From NCBI GenBank assembly GCA_030844895.1, contig CM061228.1, positions 40,159,963 through 40,223,962 on the forward strand: DNA of 64,000 nt, read 5' to 3'. This stretch comes from Ambrosia x helenae (Eukaryota > Streptophyta > Magnoliopsida > Asterales > Asteraceae). Shown here one piece after another: positions 33,101 to 45,777 of the stretch. Position 1 is the first letter of the stretch; each line of letters starts with the position of its first letter. The translations under genes were made by a program, and so were the position numbers. The notes below the pieces were generated by a model that was given only the letters and a program-made list of their open reading frames with translations, had not been told where the DNA came from and did not search any database.

Positions 33101-34780
33101 AGGAAACTTTCAGCATTATAAACCTGCCCCGAACGATAATTTCTTTGCCTTCCACTTTGAAAGTCTTTTCTTGAAGCACTTGATCACCCCATTCCAAAAC
33201 CTTTTTCGGTTCATGTTTACCCCTATCAGAAGCTCGAGATATTGGCAAGGAAACGTCCCTACATTACATTTAATAGAAACAGCCACCGACCCGACCTCGC
33301 ATCACTTACTTTAACTCCGAACAGGTTTGTTTTGCATTGGTTCTTTTTGAGCCCAGATATTAAGTGGAAGCACCTCATCAACCCTATGATATTTCTTATG
33401 TTGTCTTCACCACATTCACCCAAAAACATGACGTCATCTGCATACATAAGATGGGTCACAGACGGCCCATTATTCGGGAGACTAATACCTTTGATACATC
33501 CTAATTACGTAGCTTTGGACATGAATCTCGTTAACCCCTCCATGGCTATAATGAATAGAAATGGGGATAATGGGTCGCCTTGGCAAACCCTCATGAAAGA
33601 ATCGAACTCCCAAGTGGGGTAACCGTCTATTAGGACCGACGCCCTTGCCGATTCAAGGATTCCTCTCACCGCCAATCTCCATTTGTCCGGAAATCCCATT
33701 TGTTAGAGGATGGTTAGAATGAAACTCCAACTGATCGAATCATAGGCCTTCTCCATGTCAACTTTTAAAAGGAAGACAACGGAGTTAGAATTCTTGAGCT
33801 AAGCAATGATTTCATTTAACATAAGTCGCCCATCCAAAATGTTTTTTACTTTCCAAAAAACCAGATTGGAATTCCGAGATAACTGAATCAATAACCTTCC
33901 TAATCCGGTTAGCTATCACCTGTGACACTATCTTCGATATACAACCTATTAAGCTAATAGGCCAAAAGTTGTTAAAACACACGAGGTCTACTCTTTTAGG
34001 AATTAAAGCCAGAAAAGACGATGCGCCGCCGCGATTTATTACCCCGTTTGAATAGAATGCCTCCATTACCTTCGTTAAATCTATTTTCCACACTTCCAAA
34101 AAATGCTTAATGAAACCGAAGGTAAATCCATCCGGTCCGGGTGCCTTTTCACTACCACAATTCCACACGGGTTCTTTTATTTCATCCAAAGAAAACGGAG
34201 TAACGAGGCTGTCCACCTCTTATTGGGATAGTTGTTTAAGGTTAGGACATAAGAAATGTGGTCGGTTATGGTTTGGTTCACTGAATTTAAGAGCAAAAAT
34301 CTTCCTTGCTTCGCGTTTGATCTTCTCGGGATCCGTGACCCACTCTCCATTAACATCAATCCCATTTATTCGAGAGGACCCGATATTATGGTTTATGACC
34401 CCCATGGAAAAAACCTGAATTTTCGTCACCATCAACCGTCCATTTTATCCTCGCCTTTTGTTTCAAATCTTGTATAATCTCCGTGTTGATCGTGTCAAGA
34501 TCCTTTTTGCTTCCGGCCCATTGTAAGAGCTCCAATTCATTTAGGGCACAATCCTCCATTTGTTCGTCAAGTGATGAGATTTTTGAAATTGCTTCGTTCT
34601 TTCGATTCTCCCTGCTGTCCTGGACCTGATGTAACCAAACTTTGAGTTTGTTCTTTACATATCTTAGCTTGTTGGCGAGAACAATATCAGGACGACCAAC
34701 ATCATGCACTTCTTCAACCGCTTGTTTCACAAGTTGTTCAAAGCCTGCCAACCCAATACAGGAGTTATAAAAACGAAAAG
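33100..34780 (-). pseudogene. LINE ORF2 reverse transcriptase
   Basis: Pieces in order are a pre-RT helical region (34751-34386, FEQLVKQAV to KWTVDGDENSGFF), the finger/palm motifs (34216-33812, SEKAPGPDGF and SSFLALIPK), CQGDPLSPFLF (33699-33505), and the catalytic YADD at 33444-33433. An L1-type RT copies its own mRNA at a nicked target. Frameshifts and stops interrupt it. Confidence 0.87.
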
Positions 34781-34782
34781 GA

Positions 34783-35850
34783 GTAGTGATGATCGTCTGT
34801 CGTCAAGGGTTATACAAAACCTAAATAACCTAGGTAGCCAGGGTAAGTAGGGAATATCGAATCCACGAGGAGCATGTGGTTAGCGTCACAATGGTTGTTT
34901 ATTTGTCTAAGCTAGTTACCAAAATAAATATACAAAATGCAATTATGAAGTTTGTTATAATTATGAAGCTTGCTAGTTTTTTCTTTTTGTTTGTTTTATA
35001 GAAATGTTGGGAACGCTAACAAAATAATCTAATTAAATAATAAAGATAAATGTAATTTCCACCCGGGATCCTATTCGTATAATCTTGCAACCTATTCGAT
35101 TTAACCAAAAGAACACCACATAGACATGGCCTTGGGATTAGTGGTTTGTAATTTCAACTAGAGACGATTTTCAAAAGTAACAAAACAACCTATTAACTAG
35201 GGATGATTTTCAAGAGTAACCGAACAACCTAATTATCCTGTCACGATAACTAAGGACGATTTTCAAGCGTAACCGAACAATCTAGTTAAGCTATTACAAC
35301 CCAATAATCTAGTTATCCTATCTTGTCACCATAACTATTTAGATTGAAATACTAACTAGGGACATGTTTTCAACGTAAACTGTACGCCTAGCTATCCTTA
35401 TACAAATACCAATCACCCTCCTAGTGATACTAGTCACGTCAATAGAACACGTGATATCAAATATGAGCAGACGTTTATTTTATCCAACACAAGTAGTAAA
35501 AATACTAGTTAACGAGTTTAAAATACAAAATCAATACGAAGATTCACCCGGGGGAAATCACGGATAACTTAACCGCTCATGGCTATGGTAGAAGCCTCCT
35601 ACCCCTTGTTTCTTCTCCTGCTGTCTGACCTAGGCAGCCAAAAGCTGCACTTTTTGTTCCCATCGTGCCCTCTGCCCACCTGTTGTCACTGTTCTTTATA
35701 AAAGCCCTCCGACTTTTTTTTTCAATCCTGGCCTCCTTGTTCTTATCCCCCTTTTGAAAATAATAATGCACTCTCAATCTTTGCCTAACTTCAAGTTATA
35801 TTTTTTTTCTTTTATTTCCTTCTCGTCGAACTCCTTGGGACACTACATGT
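34783..35850. other. Unidentified insertion within the LINE
   Basis: About 1.07 kb with no LINE similarity, located where the C-terminal half of the endonuclease should be. It includes an imperfect repeated motif (GGACGATTTTCAAG, then GTAACCGAACAACC) occurring several times between 35155 and 35400. I do not recognise the family and see no convincing terminal repeats or coding region. Confidence 0.45.
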
Positions 35851-35867
35851 CATGTTCTTCTTCTTCT

Positions 35868-35906
<39 letters not shown>

Positions 35907-35981
35907 TCTTCTTCCTCCTCCTCTTCCTCCTCTTCTTCCTCTTCCTCTTCCTCTTCTTCTTCTTCTTCTTCTTCTTCTTCT

Positions 35982-36022
<41 letters not shown>

Positions 36023-36041
36023 TTCTTCTTCTTCTTCTTCT
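35850..36041. repeat. (CTT)n/(CCT)n microsatellite
   Basis: About 190 bp of imperfect CTT/TCC triplets (GAA on the LINE strand). It follows directly on the LINE endonuclease motif at RSPDE, so it may have grown from the GAA/GAG codons there. Confidence 0.95.
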
Positions 36042-36488
36042 CATCCGGACTTCTGACAACGTTAAACTCTCCCAACAATATCCACAGTCCCCCTTTGGAG
36101 TTCATGACTTCCGTTAATTTAATCCAGAGTTCTCTTTTATGACTGACCGTTTGTGGCGCATAGACGTTTCCAACGTTGAGTACCTAACCATTTTGTTTTA
36201 GCACCCAGATAAGATGAGGAAATGTTGATGCCTAACGACATCCTATTTATCAAAGAAAGCAGGATCCCAAAATGAAATTATTCCTCCGGATCTGCCTTTG
36301 GAATTTACCCACTCATAATCATCTGGACGATTCCCCCAAAGTTTCCTAACTTGTATTCTGGCTCCATCTCACATCATAGTTTCTTGTATTGCCATGAAAT
36401 TTGCCCTTTGATTTCTAAAGACCTCCATGGCCGAATAGACTTTCCTTTCCTCACCTATCCTCTTGACGTTGTTTGACAAGAATTTCAT
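36042..36488 (-). pseudogene. LINE endonuclease, N-terminal part
   Basis: Begins with an ATG at 36488-36486 and reads MKFLSNNVKRIGEE, then ANFMAIQET (catalytic Glu), and later LLGEFNVVRSPDE, which contains the Asp/Asn motif region as E-F-N (usually GDFN). The C-terminal SDH part is missing. Internal stops are present. The enzyme would nick target DNA to prime reverse transcription. Confidence 0.8.
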
Positions 36489-36489
36489 T

Positions 36490-37403
36490 AGGCCACAAAC
36501 AACTCACCTTCCACACGGATAGACTCTTCCAACTGGTTGTCGAATCCATCCAGTATGATACCAATTGAGCTGCTTAAATTAGCCGTATGAGCCGCTTCAT
36601 TCTCAAGAAATGGATTGACTTCAGAAGAGGCATTGGTAGCCGCATCCACCGTTGCATTCTCCGTGCAAAAAATGGGGAACACGATGTTAGAGCGGGTTGT
36701 GTTCGATCCAGTCCTTCTGAACTTATCTCTCTTTTTTCCTCTAGATACTCCGTTGCCAACATCTTCTTAGACCTAAGCAAATTTGGGAAAGAAAAGTTGG
36801 GCCTGGATGGAGGTGAGTTTAAGACCAGCAGGTTCTCATTAAGACCATTATCCACTCTGGGCCTTTTCCTTGCAGTAGGCCCAACACCCCCAGAAACAAT
36901 TACATTTGAATTTCCATAGGCATATTACTTGAGTCAGAAGCCACATCAGCTGGTGTGGTCACAACATTTTTTTTGACATGAGACTCGTTGTCCCGCTGCC
37001 TCCTCTTGGTTATCTTGAGCCCCACTAATTATTTTTTCTTGGGATGGAACATGCATCCACGTAAGAACCTCATCATCATTAAGATTTCGCCCATTCATAT
37101 ACCTAATTCTGGTATCCGACTGAATGAATTCCCCGTTTCTCGGCTGATCTTTTCAGGCGTCCACGACCCTGAACTCGCCTTCTTCCATTTTTGTATCAAT
37201 CTGGATCGGCTGATGATTATTGATGGGTGGCTCCTTGCTAACAGTTTTTAAAACAAACGTGTCCTTTTCTAAGTTGAATTTAACAATCTTTTCTGCATCA
37301 AACCCACCTCTAAAGCAATCCGGGCACCAGTTCTATTCCATCTCTTCCACCTAAATTTGAATTTTTTGTTACCCCCATTGAACAAACGTAGACTCGGGAA
37401 TGC
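36490..37403 (-). pseudogene. LINE ORF1, C-terminal part
   Basis: Decayed coding sequence upstream of the endonuclease, including KFKFRWKRWN and RIRYMNGRNLNDDEV. It continues at 56053 on the other side of D, as shown by the matching GTTTA duplications. ORF1 proteins bind LINE RNA. Confidence 0.6.
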
Positions 37404-37408
37404 GTTTA
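37404..37408. repeat. D left target duplication GTTTA
   Basis: GTTTA precedes the LTR start at 37409 and recurs at 56053-56057 directly after the other LTR end. Confidence 0.95.
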
Positions 37409-40242
37409 TGTAAGACCCGTCCCGACTAGACAGATCTTAACTCAAAGTTAATGATAATAGTTAGATTAAATTTACGAAAGAACTTAAACTTTCACAAACA
37501 TTTGCTTGACCATTAGTGTGTCAAGCCCATGAACTGTTTACGTTTCATAAATTCTGAGTGCAAAATATTTGATACATGTTTTAGAAACCCATCACAACTA
37601 TTAAAGTTCTTAAAAGTCTAGCGGAAGCATTAAAAGTTTAAATTTGCATTGCGTTCGGTTCTTCGCGCGACCATGGTGCCTGCTCCACCCCTACTATGTC
37701 CGAACCTAGCATTAACCACATTAAACATGGTTAGTCGATTAGAAATTGAACTGACAAGTTGGTTAAATAGTTTAAGATTGGCTTACACCACAACAAATCT
37801 TCATGTACCGACAAATTTGCATATACCAATGATTTACTATATCCCAAGGATCTTTCGCCCCTTTTGTTTTTACAAATCTAGAGGATCTTTCATTCGGTGA
37901 CCAGAGGATCTTTCATCCGGTAACCAGAGGATCCTTCATCTAGTGACCAAAGGATCCTTCATCTAGTGACTAAAGGATCCTTCTTTACAAATCTAGAGGA
38001 TATGACCAGAGGATCCTTCATCTGATGACCAGAGGATCCTTCATCTGATGACCAGAGGATCCTTCATCTGATTTACCAAAGATTTTCATTTCACACCACA
38101 GATTTGCATATATGAATATTGGCATACATACAACCAATAACCAAGACCTTCCCACCTTATAACCAATCCGGTTTACTACTTATTAGTCACACATAACGAG
38201 TATCGTATAAGCGACCCGTTTGCTTGCATAATCAGGTGACACCTCCAACTAAGGTTTGTTTCTCGATATGCCATACATATGGTCAGAATAACCATATATG
38301 TAGCTTGCACACCTTCAAATAAGGTTGTTAACATAACGGATTCGCGTTCCACCCGCCAACAGTCCAGTTGACCATATATGTAGCTTGCACACCTTTAAAT
38401 AAGTTGTCAACATAACGGATTCGCGTTCCACCCGCCAACAGTCCAGTTGACCATTTACAAGTCAATTTCAAGCATTTCAAGGATTTCAAGGAACACCATC
38501 TAGTCCTACTAACTAAATGGGGGTTCTATGATCCTTTAATGAACACCAATTCTAACTAATAGCACATATGCCCAACAAATGACCCGTTTGACTATTCTTG
38601 GTCAACCTCAATCCTCCAACTAAGGATGGGGTTGCCAATACTCATCAAATCGCGTAATTACAACAAATGACCCATTAGACTATTTTTGGTCAACCTCAAT
38701 CCTCCAACTAAGGATGGGGTTGCCAATACTCATCAAGGCCATTCATTTGTTTGTTTTACAATAACAAAACACCAATAGAACTAGTTAATAATTAATATGG
38801 ACGATTTCCTATCTAACATACAATTTTGCTATCTTAGTCATAGGATGTCTTATTTACCAAGATTCCACGGTCATGTCAAATGACCCATTTGGATTTCTTG
38901 GTGGACCATAACCTTCAACTAAGGTCAAGCCTCACCAATACTCTCCTAATGAGCCTTTTTTTATTGTTATCATGCATCCACCTTCAAATAAGGTGAGTGC
39001 AAGTCCATTTACAACCTAGTGTAGACACAACTGTATAGTCTTCTAAGAAACTGCCAAGCCTACCTTAATATTGTACAACTTACCAAGCTTAAGTCATAAA
39101 ATGACTTACGAATATGACCCGTTTGACTTTCTTTGCTTAATTAACATTGCATCCACTCTCAACTAGGATGGTTGCAATTCAACACAACTTAATATAAACA
39201 CTAGTGATTCAATGAATCACTATGGACATGCTCATACACATAATTACAATTCATCTATTTTAAGTCATAAGATGACATACCTTAAAGAGCATCCCTTTTT
39301 GTTCAATTACCCTGGCATCTTGACCTCCCGGAGATCCACTCGAAACATCTATTTGGACAATTTCCATTATATCATTAGGAGTGAGTTAAATCAATCCTAA
39401 GTTCATATACTTGAGGTTCATTGACCCCTCATATTAAAGCTTGCACCCAAGCGTATCCAATGACAATGTCTAGCCACAATTTGGTCACTTAGACATTTCA
39501 TCGAATACTTGGTGTGCATCATTTTTCTTGTATGATTGTCATGGTTAATTGATGTCTAAACAATTACCATTCAACTAATTTATCATCTCATGCCACAATT
39601 TGGCCAAATACATATTCAAGTTAACAAAATCTTGTCTCATGGCATCCTAGAACTCATTTAGACAAGTGGGATTCCTTCAAGGGCAAAACCTACTTCTTGT
39701 AGGAACTAATTTCACAATTATTTATGTGTTTAGCATGAATTATGTTAAAACCCTCTCAAGGAAGGTTCATATGAACTCAAATAACATCTAGATGCCAACA
39801 ATTTCAACATTCAACATTCAACAACCTAGCTCAATTCTTGCATATTTCATAACTTCACCTACAGGCTTTGAAACTGAAAATAGACAATTACTTATTGTAG
39901 AGGATGCCTTAGATGATCAAGAAGAACCACATGCACCCAAAACACCCTTGATCCAAGCTTGATTTTGTGAAATCTTCCTGGTTTAGGGTTTGAGTGAGTG
40001 TTTTGTGTGTGTGTATATCGATCTACTGATGTAGATCAATATATGCACCTTTTGTTTTATAAGTCCCCTTTTATTTCAAGTATTGGATGATTACATTTTT
40101 GGCCCATCTAGTTCTAAGTTTAGTTGGTAACCTTAATTACTAACCTAGATAGTGCCACATTCATATAGCTTTCATATTTTTATTCAATACTTACTTACGC
40201 GTAGTAGCTTAATTAAGCGAAATGGAGTTTCAGGTTGATACA
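37409..40242 (-). repeat. D 3' LTR (left copy)
   Basis: 2834 bp. Features include a tandem array of about 20-21 bp (37870-38072), a roughly 80-bp duplication at about 38280-38455 that the right LTR lacks, a roughly 90-bp duplication at 38570-38740, and, on the - strand, a TATA box (TTATAAAAC, + 40054-40062). Confidence 0.93.
37870..38072. repeat. 20-21 bp tandem repeat in D LTR (left)
   Basis: The unit is close to GACCAGAGGATCCTTCATCT and is repeated about eight to nine times with small changes, each with a GGATC core. The matching array in the right LTR is at 53686-53946. Confidence 0.9.
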
Positions 40243-40260
40243 AGTCTACCCCCCTTAAGG
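40243..40260 (-). other. D polypurine tract
   Basis: On the - strand, CCTTAAGGGGGGTAGACT runs directly into the LTR start TGTATCAACC, the expected plus-strand primer. Confidence 0.8.
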
Positions 40261-40960
40261 AGGTTTCGCCTCAAAACCTTTGTTTTGTATTAATTGCTAC
40301 TAACTCAAGCGTTCAACTTCCTGGGCATTGTTTAAACTTAATTCGGTTATGTTTACTATCTCTTAGTAGTTACCTTTGACTAGGGTTCAGGACCTTTTTA
40401 AATTAGGTGCTTCTTGTTTGCTTCTCACCCTTATGAGCTTCTTATTTCTCAAGTAACGCCGATTCACCCGATTCTTTCATTTATTTAGATACCATTTCAA
40501 TGTATGATACCTTTTATATCCTTATAGAATTATTTTACTATCTAGTTTCCGGGGTTGTTTGATTCTAAAAAGCGGCTCTCCTGCGGGTTGGCCTGTCCGA
40601 GATCCGATTACGGTCCTGTGACCAATTTTCATTCATCATTGCCCTAGAGGAATTATTGACCCATTGATCAAACCCGTGTTTTCTAAAGAGCTTACGCCCT
40701 ACATCGCCTTTTGGCGTTAGTAGCTTATGTTTATTCTCATAAGTGAATCTATTTATGCCCTCTATTATTCAACTAGTTGTTTTACAATTTACACCACGTT
40801 TTGTATTCAAGATTTCTCGATTTTTATTGACCTAAAGGACATTCCTAGCCCCTCATTTCTGTGTGGCTCATGGTTCACACTTGCCCCACATGCTCCTATT
40901 TTGCTGTCGCTACAATTTCTTTAACGTGACAAGCAATTCACATTTGCCTCATAGGCTTTT
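40261..40960. other. D interior, non-coding
   Basis: AT-rich sequence without a supported ORF, RNA gene or clear repeat. I see nothing further in it. Confidence 0.5.
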
Positions 40961-42080
40961 CGCACCCAGTCATTCACCAATAGAATGCCATTCGGTGCGC
41001 GGTTTAATCTCTAATGAGATTTGAGTCAGTACTTAGTTAATCTTTGAGTGAGAATTTTAGCCGGGATACGGCCTAAACTCCAAATGAGTGTTTTGGACAG
41101 AATACTATTTAATCCCCGATATAGTACTTTCACAGAATACGGTTTAATCTCTGAATAAGAACCAACACAGAATACAGATTATTCTCCAACTTAGAATTTA
41201 GACGGAATACGGTTTACTCTCCAAATAAGAATTTAGACAGAATACGAATTAATCTCCAAATGAGAACTTAGTTAAAATATGATTTAGTATCCAATATAAG
41301 GATTTAGACAGAATACTGTTCACTCTGCGAGTGAGAATTTAGATGGAACACAGTTTAATCTTGTAAAAGAGAATTTAAACACAATACAAATAATTTCCCC
41401 AAATGAGAATTTGAACAGAGTACGATTTAATCTCCAACTGAGACTTTTGCTGGTATTTGGTTTAATTTCTAACAGCATTTGAATCTATTCATGGTTTAAC
41501 CCCCGAGTGAGGTTTGAATCATTTTATGATTTGGGCCTCTGTTACGGTATAGTTTGACTCACAATCGAACCTTCGGTTAAGGTTCAATTCGGTTCATGGT
41601 TTAACCTTTGGTAAAGGTTTTAGTTAAGATTCGGTTAATCTTTTGATAAGGTTTCATTTAGAACACAGTTTTAACCTTCAAACGAGGTCCAGATTAATTT
41701 GTATTTTAACCTCCAACGAAGGTTTTATTCTATATACTGTTTAACCTTCGAATAAGGTTTTAAATTAATTGTAGTTCCAACTCTGGTTAAAGTACCATTT
41801 GTTTCGCTGTTGAACCTTCAGTTACGGTTCAAGTTGACCTTACAGTTTAACCTCCGTTAAGGATCAAAAGGTTCACAGTTTTACCTTTCAATTAAGTTCA
41901 GAATAATTACAATTTTAACCTTTTAGTTGAGGTTCAGAATAGTTACAATTTTAACCTTTCGATTAAGGTTTGGAATAATTATGGTTTAACCTCTCGGTTG
42001 AGATTCGAAAATATATCAATTTAACTTTTCAAATTAAGGTTCAGAATGATTACAGTTTAACCATTCAGTTGAAGGTTCAG
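40960..42080. repeat. Degenerate tandem repeats in D interior
   Basis: Two diverged arrays. From about 41030 to 41460 a unit of roughly 50-60 bp carries GAATACGGTTTAATCTCC and GAGAATTTAGACAGAATA. From about 41500 to 42080 a unit of roughly 45-50 bp carries GGTTTAACCTTCGGTTAAGG. Boundaries are blurred by decay. Confidence 0.7.
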
Positions 42081-42290
42081 AATGGTTACAGTTTTCACTA
42101 GATTGTATCAAATCCACGGTTTGCACTGGACTATACCAAATATATAATCGTAGCATTGAGTTACAGATTTCACTAGATTGTACCAACTATACAATCGTGG
42201 TGTTAAGTCACAGATTTCACTAGATTGTAACAACTATACAATCGTTGTGTTAAGTCACATATTTCACTAGATTGTACCAACTAGACAATC
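42080..42290. repeat. 47-bp hairpin satellite, left block
   Basis: About four to five copies of the unit found at 51527-52790, with the core CACTAGATTGTA and TATACAATCG. The array is split here by the solo LTR insertion. Confidence 0.88.
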
Positions 42291-42596
42291 GAGGCGCATG
42301 ACATACCAGGATCCCATAGCCATAAGTCATATGAACGAACTCTAAATGCCCAAACCATTTAGTTCGTTTTCAAAAACCAAGTTAGGTTAAGCTGCGGAAG
42401 CGTAAATCAAATTTAACCCTTTTAAAACCATGCGCAAAACAACGCGCCCAAATTAAAATCATATGAAAGAAAATGTAAAAGCATAATATGTAATTTAGAT
42501 GTATGCCCAAGACCCCAAATGCAGTGAAGTGTGCAGTGCTTTCTAATCCTGGCACCGGAAGCTAACTACCTGCAAAAGCATGTAAATCGTGGGTCA

Positions 42597-42601
42597 ACAA
42601 A
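42597..42601. repeat. C left target duplication ACAAA
   Basis: ACAAA precedes the C LTR start and is repeated at 49103-49107 after the second LTR. Confidence 0.95.
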
Positions 42602-42934
42602 TGTAACACCGCAAAATTTTTCCCAAATTCTAAACGTACTTTATATATATATATATTTTTATTTTAACGTTCATTATATAACGTGCCTAAGTTTTTCCTA
42701 CCGCGCAACTTATATATATATATATATATATAATAATCATAATAATAATAATAGTAATAATAATAATAAAAAAAAAAAAAATTCAGATTTTTTTAGTAAA
42801 AAAAAAACACAGATTTTATTATTTAGAACTAGTAAACCCAACCCAACCCAACCATACCTTTGTTTCCTGAAGCCCAGGCCCATCAGCCGGCCCACCCAGC
42901 CAAGCCCAACTCTCCTACCCCTTTACCTTTAATT

Positions 42935-43014
42935 AAAAAAAAAATAGTGGTTTGTGCCGGGTCTCGAACCCGAGTCACTCCACACTCATACACACGCACT
43001 AACCAACTACTCCA
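42935..43014 (-). promoter_or_regulatory. tRNA-like module, leftward, in C 5' LTR
   Basis: On the - strand an A box TGGAGTAGTTGG (43014-43003; one mismatch to TRGCNNAGYNGG) is followed by B box GGTTCGAGACC (42970-42960) and ten T (42944-42935). It takes the same place in the LTR as the leftward module of G2, but the sequence is quite different. Confidence 0.6.
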
Positions 43015-43661
43015 CACCCTTCCATTTGATATAAACCCAACGTATATTATATTTATGCACACATTAACCCTTCCTTGTTCCTCCCTGTGGACGTGCACAG
43101 CAACAGCAGCGATGATGATAATTTTTTTTTTTTTTCTTTCTTTTGACCCTTTAATTGGCTTAATTAACTCATACTAATTATTGTTTGACTTGGACTCGTG
43201 AAATCCGGCCATCTTTGACTCGAGAATACCTATAATTACAATCAATTATAACCAAATTTAACCAAAACGCGTCAAACATTAAACAAGGTCAACGATTTGC
43301 CAAATTTATGATCCAGACTCGATCACTATAAATTGAAGGTTGCTGAACCTTCTAATCTCGCCGAACATCATCTCTCAACCTCTAATTCTTACTTAAAAAC
43401 CCTCTGTGTTGATTAATTGATCACGCTTTGACCTTGTTGGTTGACCGAGCATTCGTGATCAAAACAAGTTTGTAAGTCCTATATTTTTTATGGTTTTGTT
43501 AATCAGAACCTACACAACATTAACCCCATGATTAATTGGGTTAATGTTGTGTAATTCAATTTATTGTGAAATCTAGGGTTCATACTAATAATTTGGGGAA
43601 GATAAATGATTGTTCTTTATATTAAATATTTTCGAAACTGAAATGAAACAAGCCTGTTGAC

Positions 43662-43750
43662 CAGACCAGATGGTTTGATGGTTGTTGAAAAACCATTGAA
43701 CCGCCCTGTGAGGCAAGGTTCGATTCCCATGCCCTACAAAATATTTTTTT
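43662..43750 (+). promoter_or_regulatory. tRNA-like module, rightward, in C 5' LTR
   Basis: A-box-like CAGACCAGATGG (43662-43673; two mismatches), B box GGTTCGATTCC (43717-43727) and seven T (43744-43750). It takes the same place as the rightward module of G2. Confidence 0.52.
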
Positions 43751-45234
43751 AAACAAATTCTTATATATTATGCATATATATTATGTCTAATATGTGTAAA
43801 AAAATACTAAACATGGTTTATAAATCCTACAAAATTTATTTTAAGTTATTCCTATGATAAAGTTTAATACCCAACTTTTAGTTTTTCAAAAATCTTTTAT
43901 TTATTATCTATAATAAATAAATCAAGTTTAATCCATTTTATTTATAAAAATCCATTAAAATATCAAAACGATCTTATTAATTTCCACAAAAATTATCCTA
44001 AGTTTTTATAACATTAAACTTTACTGAAATAATTTTTAATTCAGTAAAATCATTTATTTTATATTTTTAATCAATTTTTGTTAGTTTTAATCATAATTAA
44101 ATCATAATAAATCCAATTTTCATCATTTTTGCACCAAAATTTTATACAAATTATTTTTAACCATTTAGAACAGAAATATGATTTTTAAAATAGAAATTCT
44201 TTAATTTTAGTATTTTTGAATATTAAAGTTAAATATTGGCTATTCATAATAAATAGATTTAATAATCTATTTTAAAGAAAATAATTTTATAAAAATTATT
44301 TTTACACTTTAAACACATTCTTGTAACCATCTTAAGTTTAAATTTCATAAAAAGATTTTTAGTTAATTATTTACTAAATTTCTCTCAATTGGCGAATATT
44401 TTTAATATTAATCAAACGAGCAATTATTCCCAATTCGAAGCCCTAGAAACTTATACATTTGTAGACTTGGTAGACTTAGACATATTTATTACCTTATTAT
44501 AGGGTGATACTTGATACATTTGGTCAACACATTTCTCAACAGATATAACATTTTACCAAGGTGAGTTTTACATAGCCCCTTTTCAATTTATCACCATTTT
44601 TGGGGTGAAACATGTTTACAACATCATCATTGCAATTCAATCATCAATGTGTCTATGTGTTTTCTATGTTGCATTATGTCTTGAGCATGATTAGAGTAAG
44701 CACCATTCTAGCATAATCATTAACATTGATCAGCCGGCGGTATACATTGATAGATCTATTGGACTGACAATCCCACCCGGATACGTGCCTCCTACAAAGG
44801 TTACGTGGGTGTTTGTTATCGTATAACATATTGGACCATGAGCGTATGGTATGTATCATTTTATAACAGTCATCAGGGTTGATTATGCACTCGATTTATT
44901 TCTAGTATGTTCTCACATATGGACTAGATTGACATGACACATGAATTGCACATCATTCTTACTCAATTATCAAAAACCTATGTAATTCTCACCAACTTTT
45001 GTTGACCCAAAAACATTTTCAACTTAACATGTTTCAGGTTCTATTTGCTTGAAGATTTGTATTGATGCTTGAAGATATGTGTATAGTTTCAATCAATTTG
45101 ATGTACAAATTCTAGAACATTTGTATGTAAGTTATTTAAATCATTTATGAAACTTATTGTTCACCATGAGCTACTGAACAATCATCAATACGTGACATCC
45201 CGATGTTTCCGCCATCGGTTGGGGTGTTACAGAT

Positions 45235-45247
45235 TGGTATCAGAGCC
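45235..45247 (+). other. C primer binding site (initiator Met tRNA)
   Basis: TGGTATCAGAGCC, 3 nt after the LTR end, identical to the G2 site. Confidence 0.92.
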
Positions 45248-45777
45248 ATGGTTATAGGGAATTAGGTTATTAGAAAAATAATCTAGTCTATAACCATAGG
45301 ATTTAACAAGTACTTGCTTCTTTTGCTTGCTATATTCTATCTCCCTCCTACTTCTTATCCCTACTTTCATTCCTACAAGAAGGTTGCTCTCCATCAGTGG
45401 ATCTGCTCTTAGACTAATAGGACAAAATCCTCAGGCTCAACCTGAACCCCCCTTGAGATCTCGTCGAAGTTCTAAATTTTAATAACGAACACGTGCAATC
45501 TGGAAGGGTGAACGCCTGTATTCTGAGTCTTCTGTCTAGGCTGGCATTGCGCATATATCCCAATCAGACGAGGGACCCGGATGCCTACCTGGGAATTCTC
45601 GGGATGAGTGTTCACTTATAGGCTAAAGCATGTCTTCATATGTTATTAGAATCTGGAGTCTTTGATAAGTCAACGTTTTCGTTTATTCGTTTTAATTAAT
45701 GAATAAATGATTACATTCCTTATATCACCTCATTCATTTCATGCCACATTGAACCTTCATTGTGTCCCTTACGGATC
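45248..45777 (+). other. C leader
   Basis: Non-coding. From about 45417 to 45722 it is nearly identical to the G2 leader, including AACACGTGCAATCTGGAAGG and GGGATGAGTGTTCACTTATA. Confidence 0.7.

Larger units (their letters stand above)
31751..37408 (-). mobile_element. LINE (L1-type), 3' portion
   Basis: Minus-strand non-LTR retrotransposon with pieces in the right order: end of ORF1 (37403-36490), endonuclease start (36488-36042), a gap filled by foreign sequence (36041-34783), reverse transcriptase (34780-33100) and RNase H-like/zinc-binding C-terminus (to 31892). The 5' part of ORF1 is at 56053-56600, beyond inserted element D. No clear poly(A) tail is seen at the 3' end. It is decayed and is the oldest recognisable element on this side. 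Confidence 0.85.
42602..45231 (+). repeat. C 5' LTR
   Basis: Starts TGTAACACCGC and ends GGGGTGTTACA. It contains TA and AAT microsatellites (42710-42775), a leftward tRNA-like module (42935-43014), a TATA box near 43339, a donor-like GTAAGT (43472), a rightward tRNA-like module (43662-43750), a donor-like AAGGTGAGT (44559-44567) and an acceptor-like TTTCAGGT (45032-45039). The last 600 bp or so are very similar to the G2 LTR; the first part is not. Confidence 0.95.

Noticed and set aside
35754..36105. Poly-Ser, poly-Lys and poly-Arg ORFs
   Set aside because: They are translations of the CTT microsatellite.
42883..43098. Minus-strand ORF repeated exactly at 46753-46968
   Set aside because: Repeated only because it lies in the two C LTRs; it covers the tRNA-like module and shows no protein family.
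44674..44859. Minus-strand 61-residue ORF repeated at 48544-48729
   Set aside because: It lies in the candidate leader intron of the C LTRs; the duplicate is due to the LTR pair.
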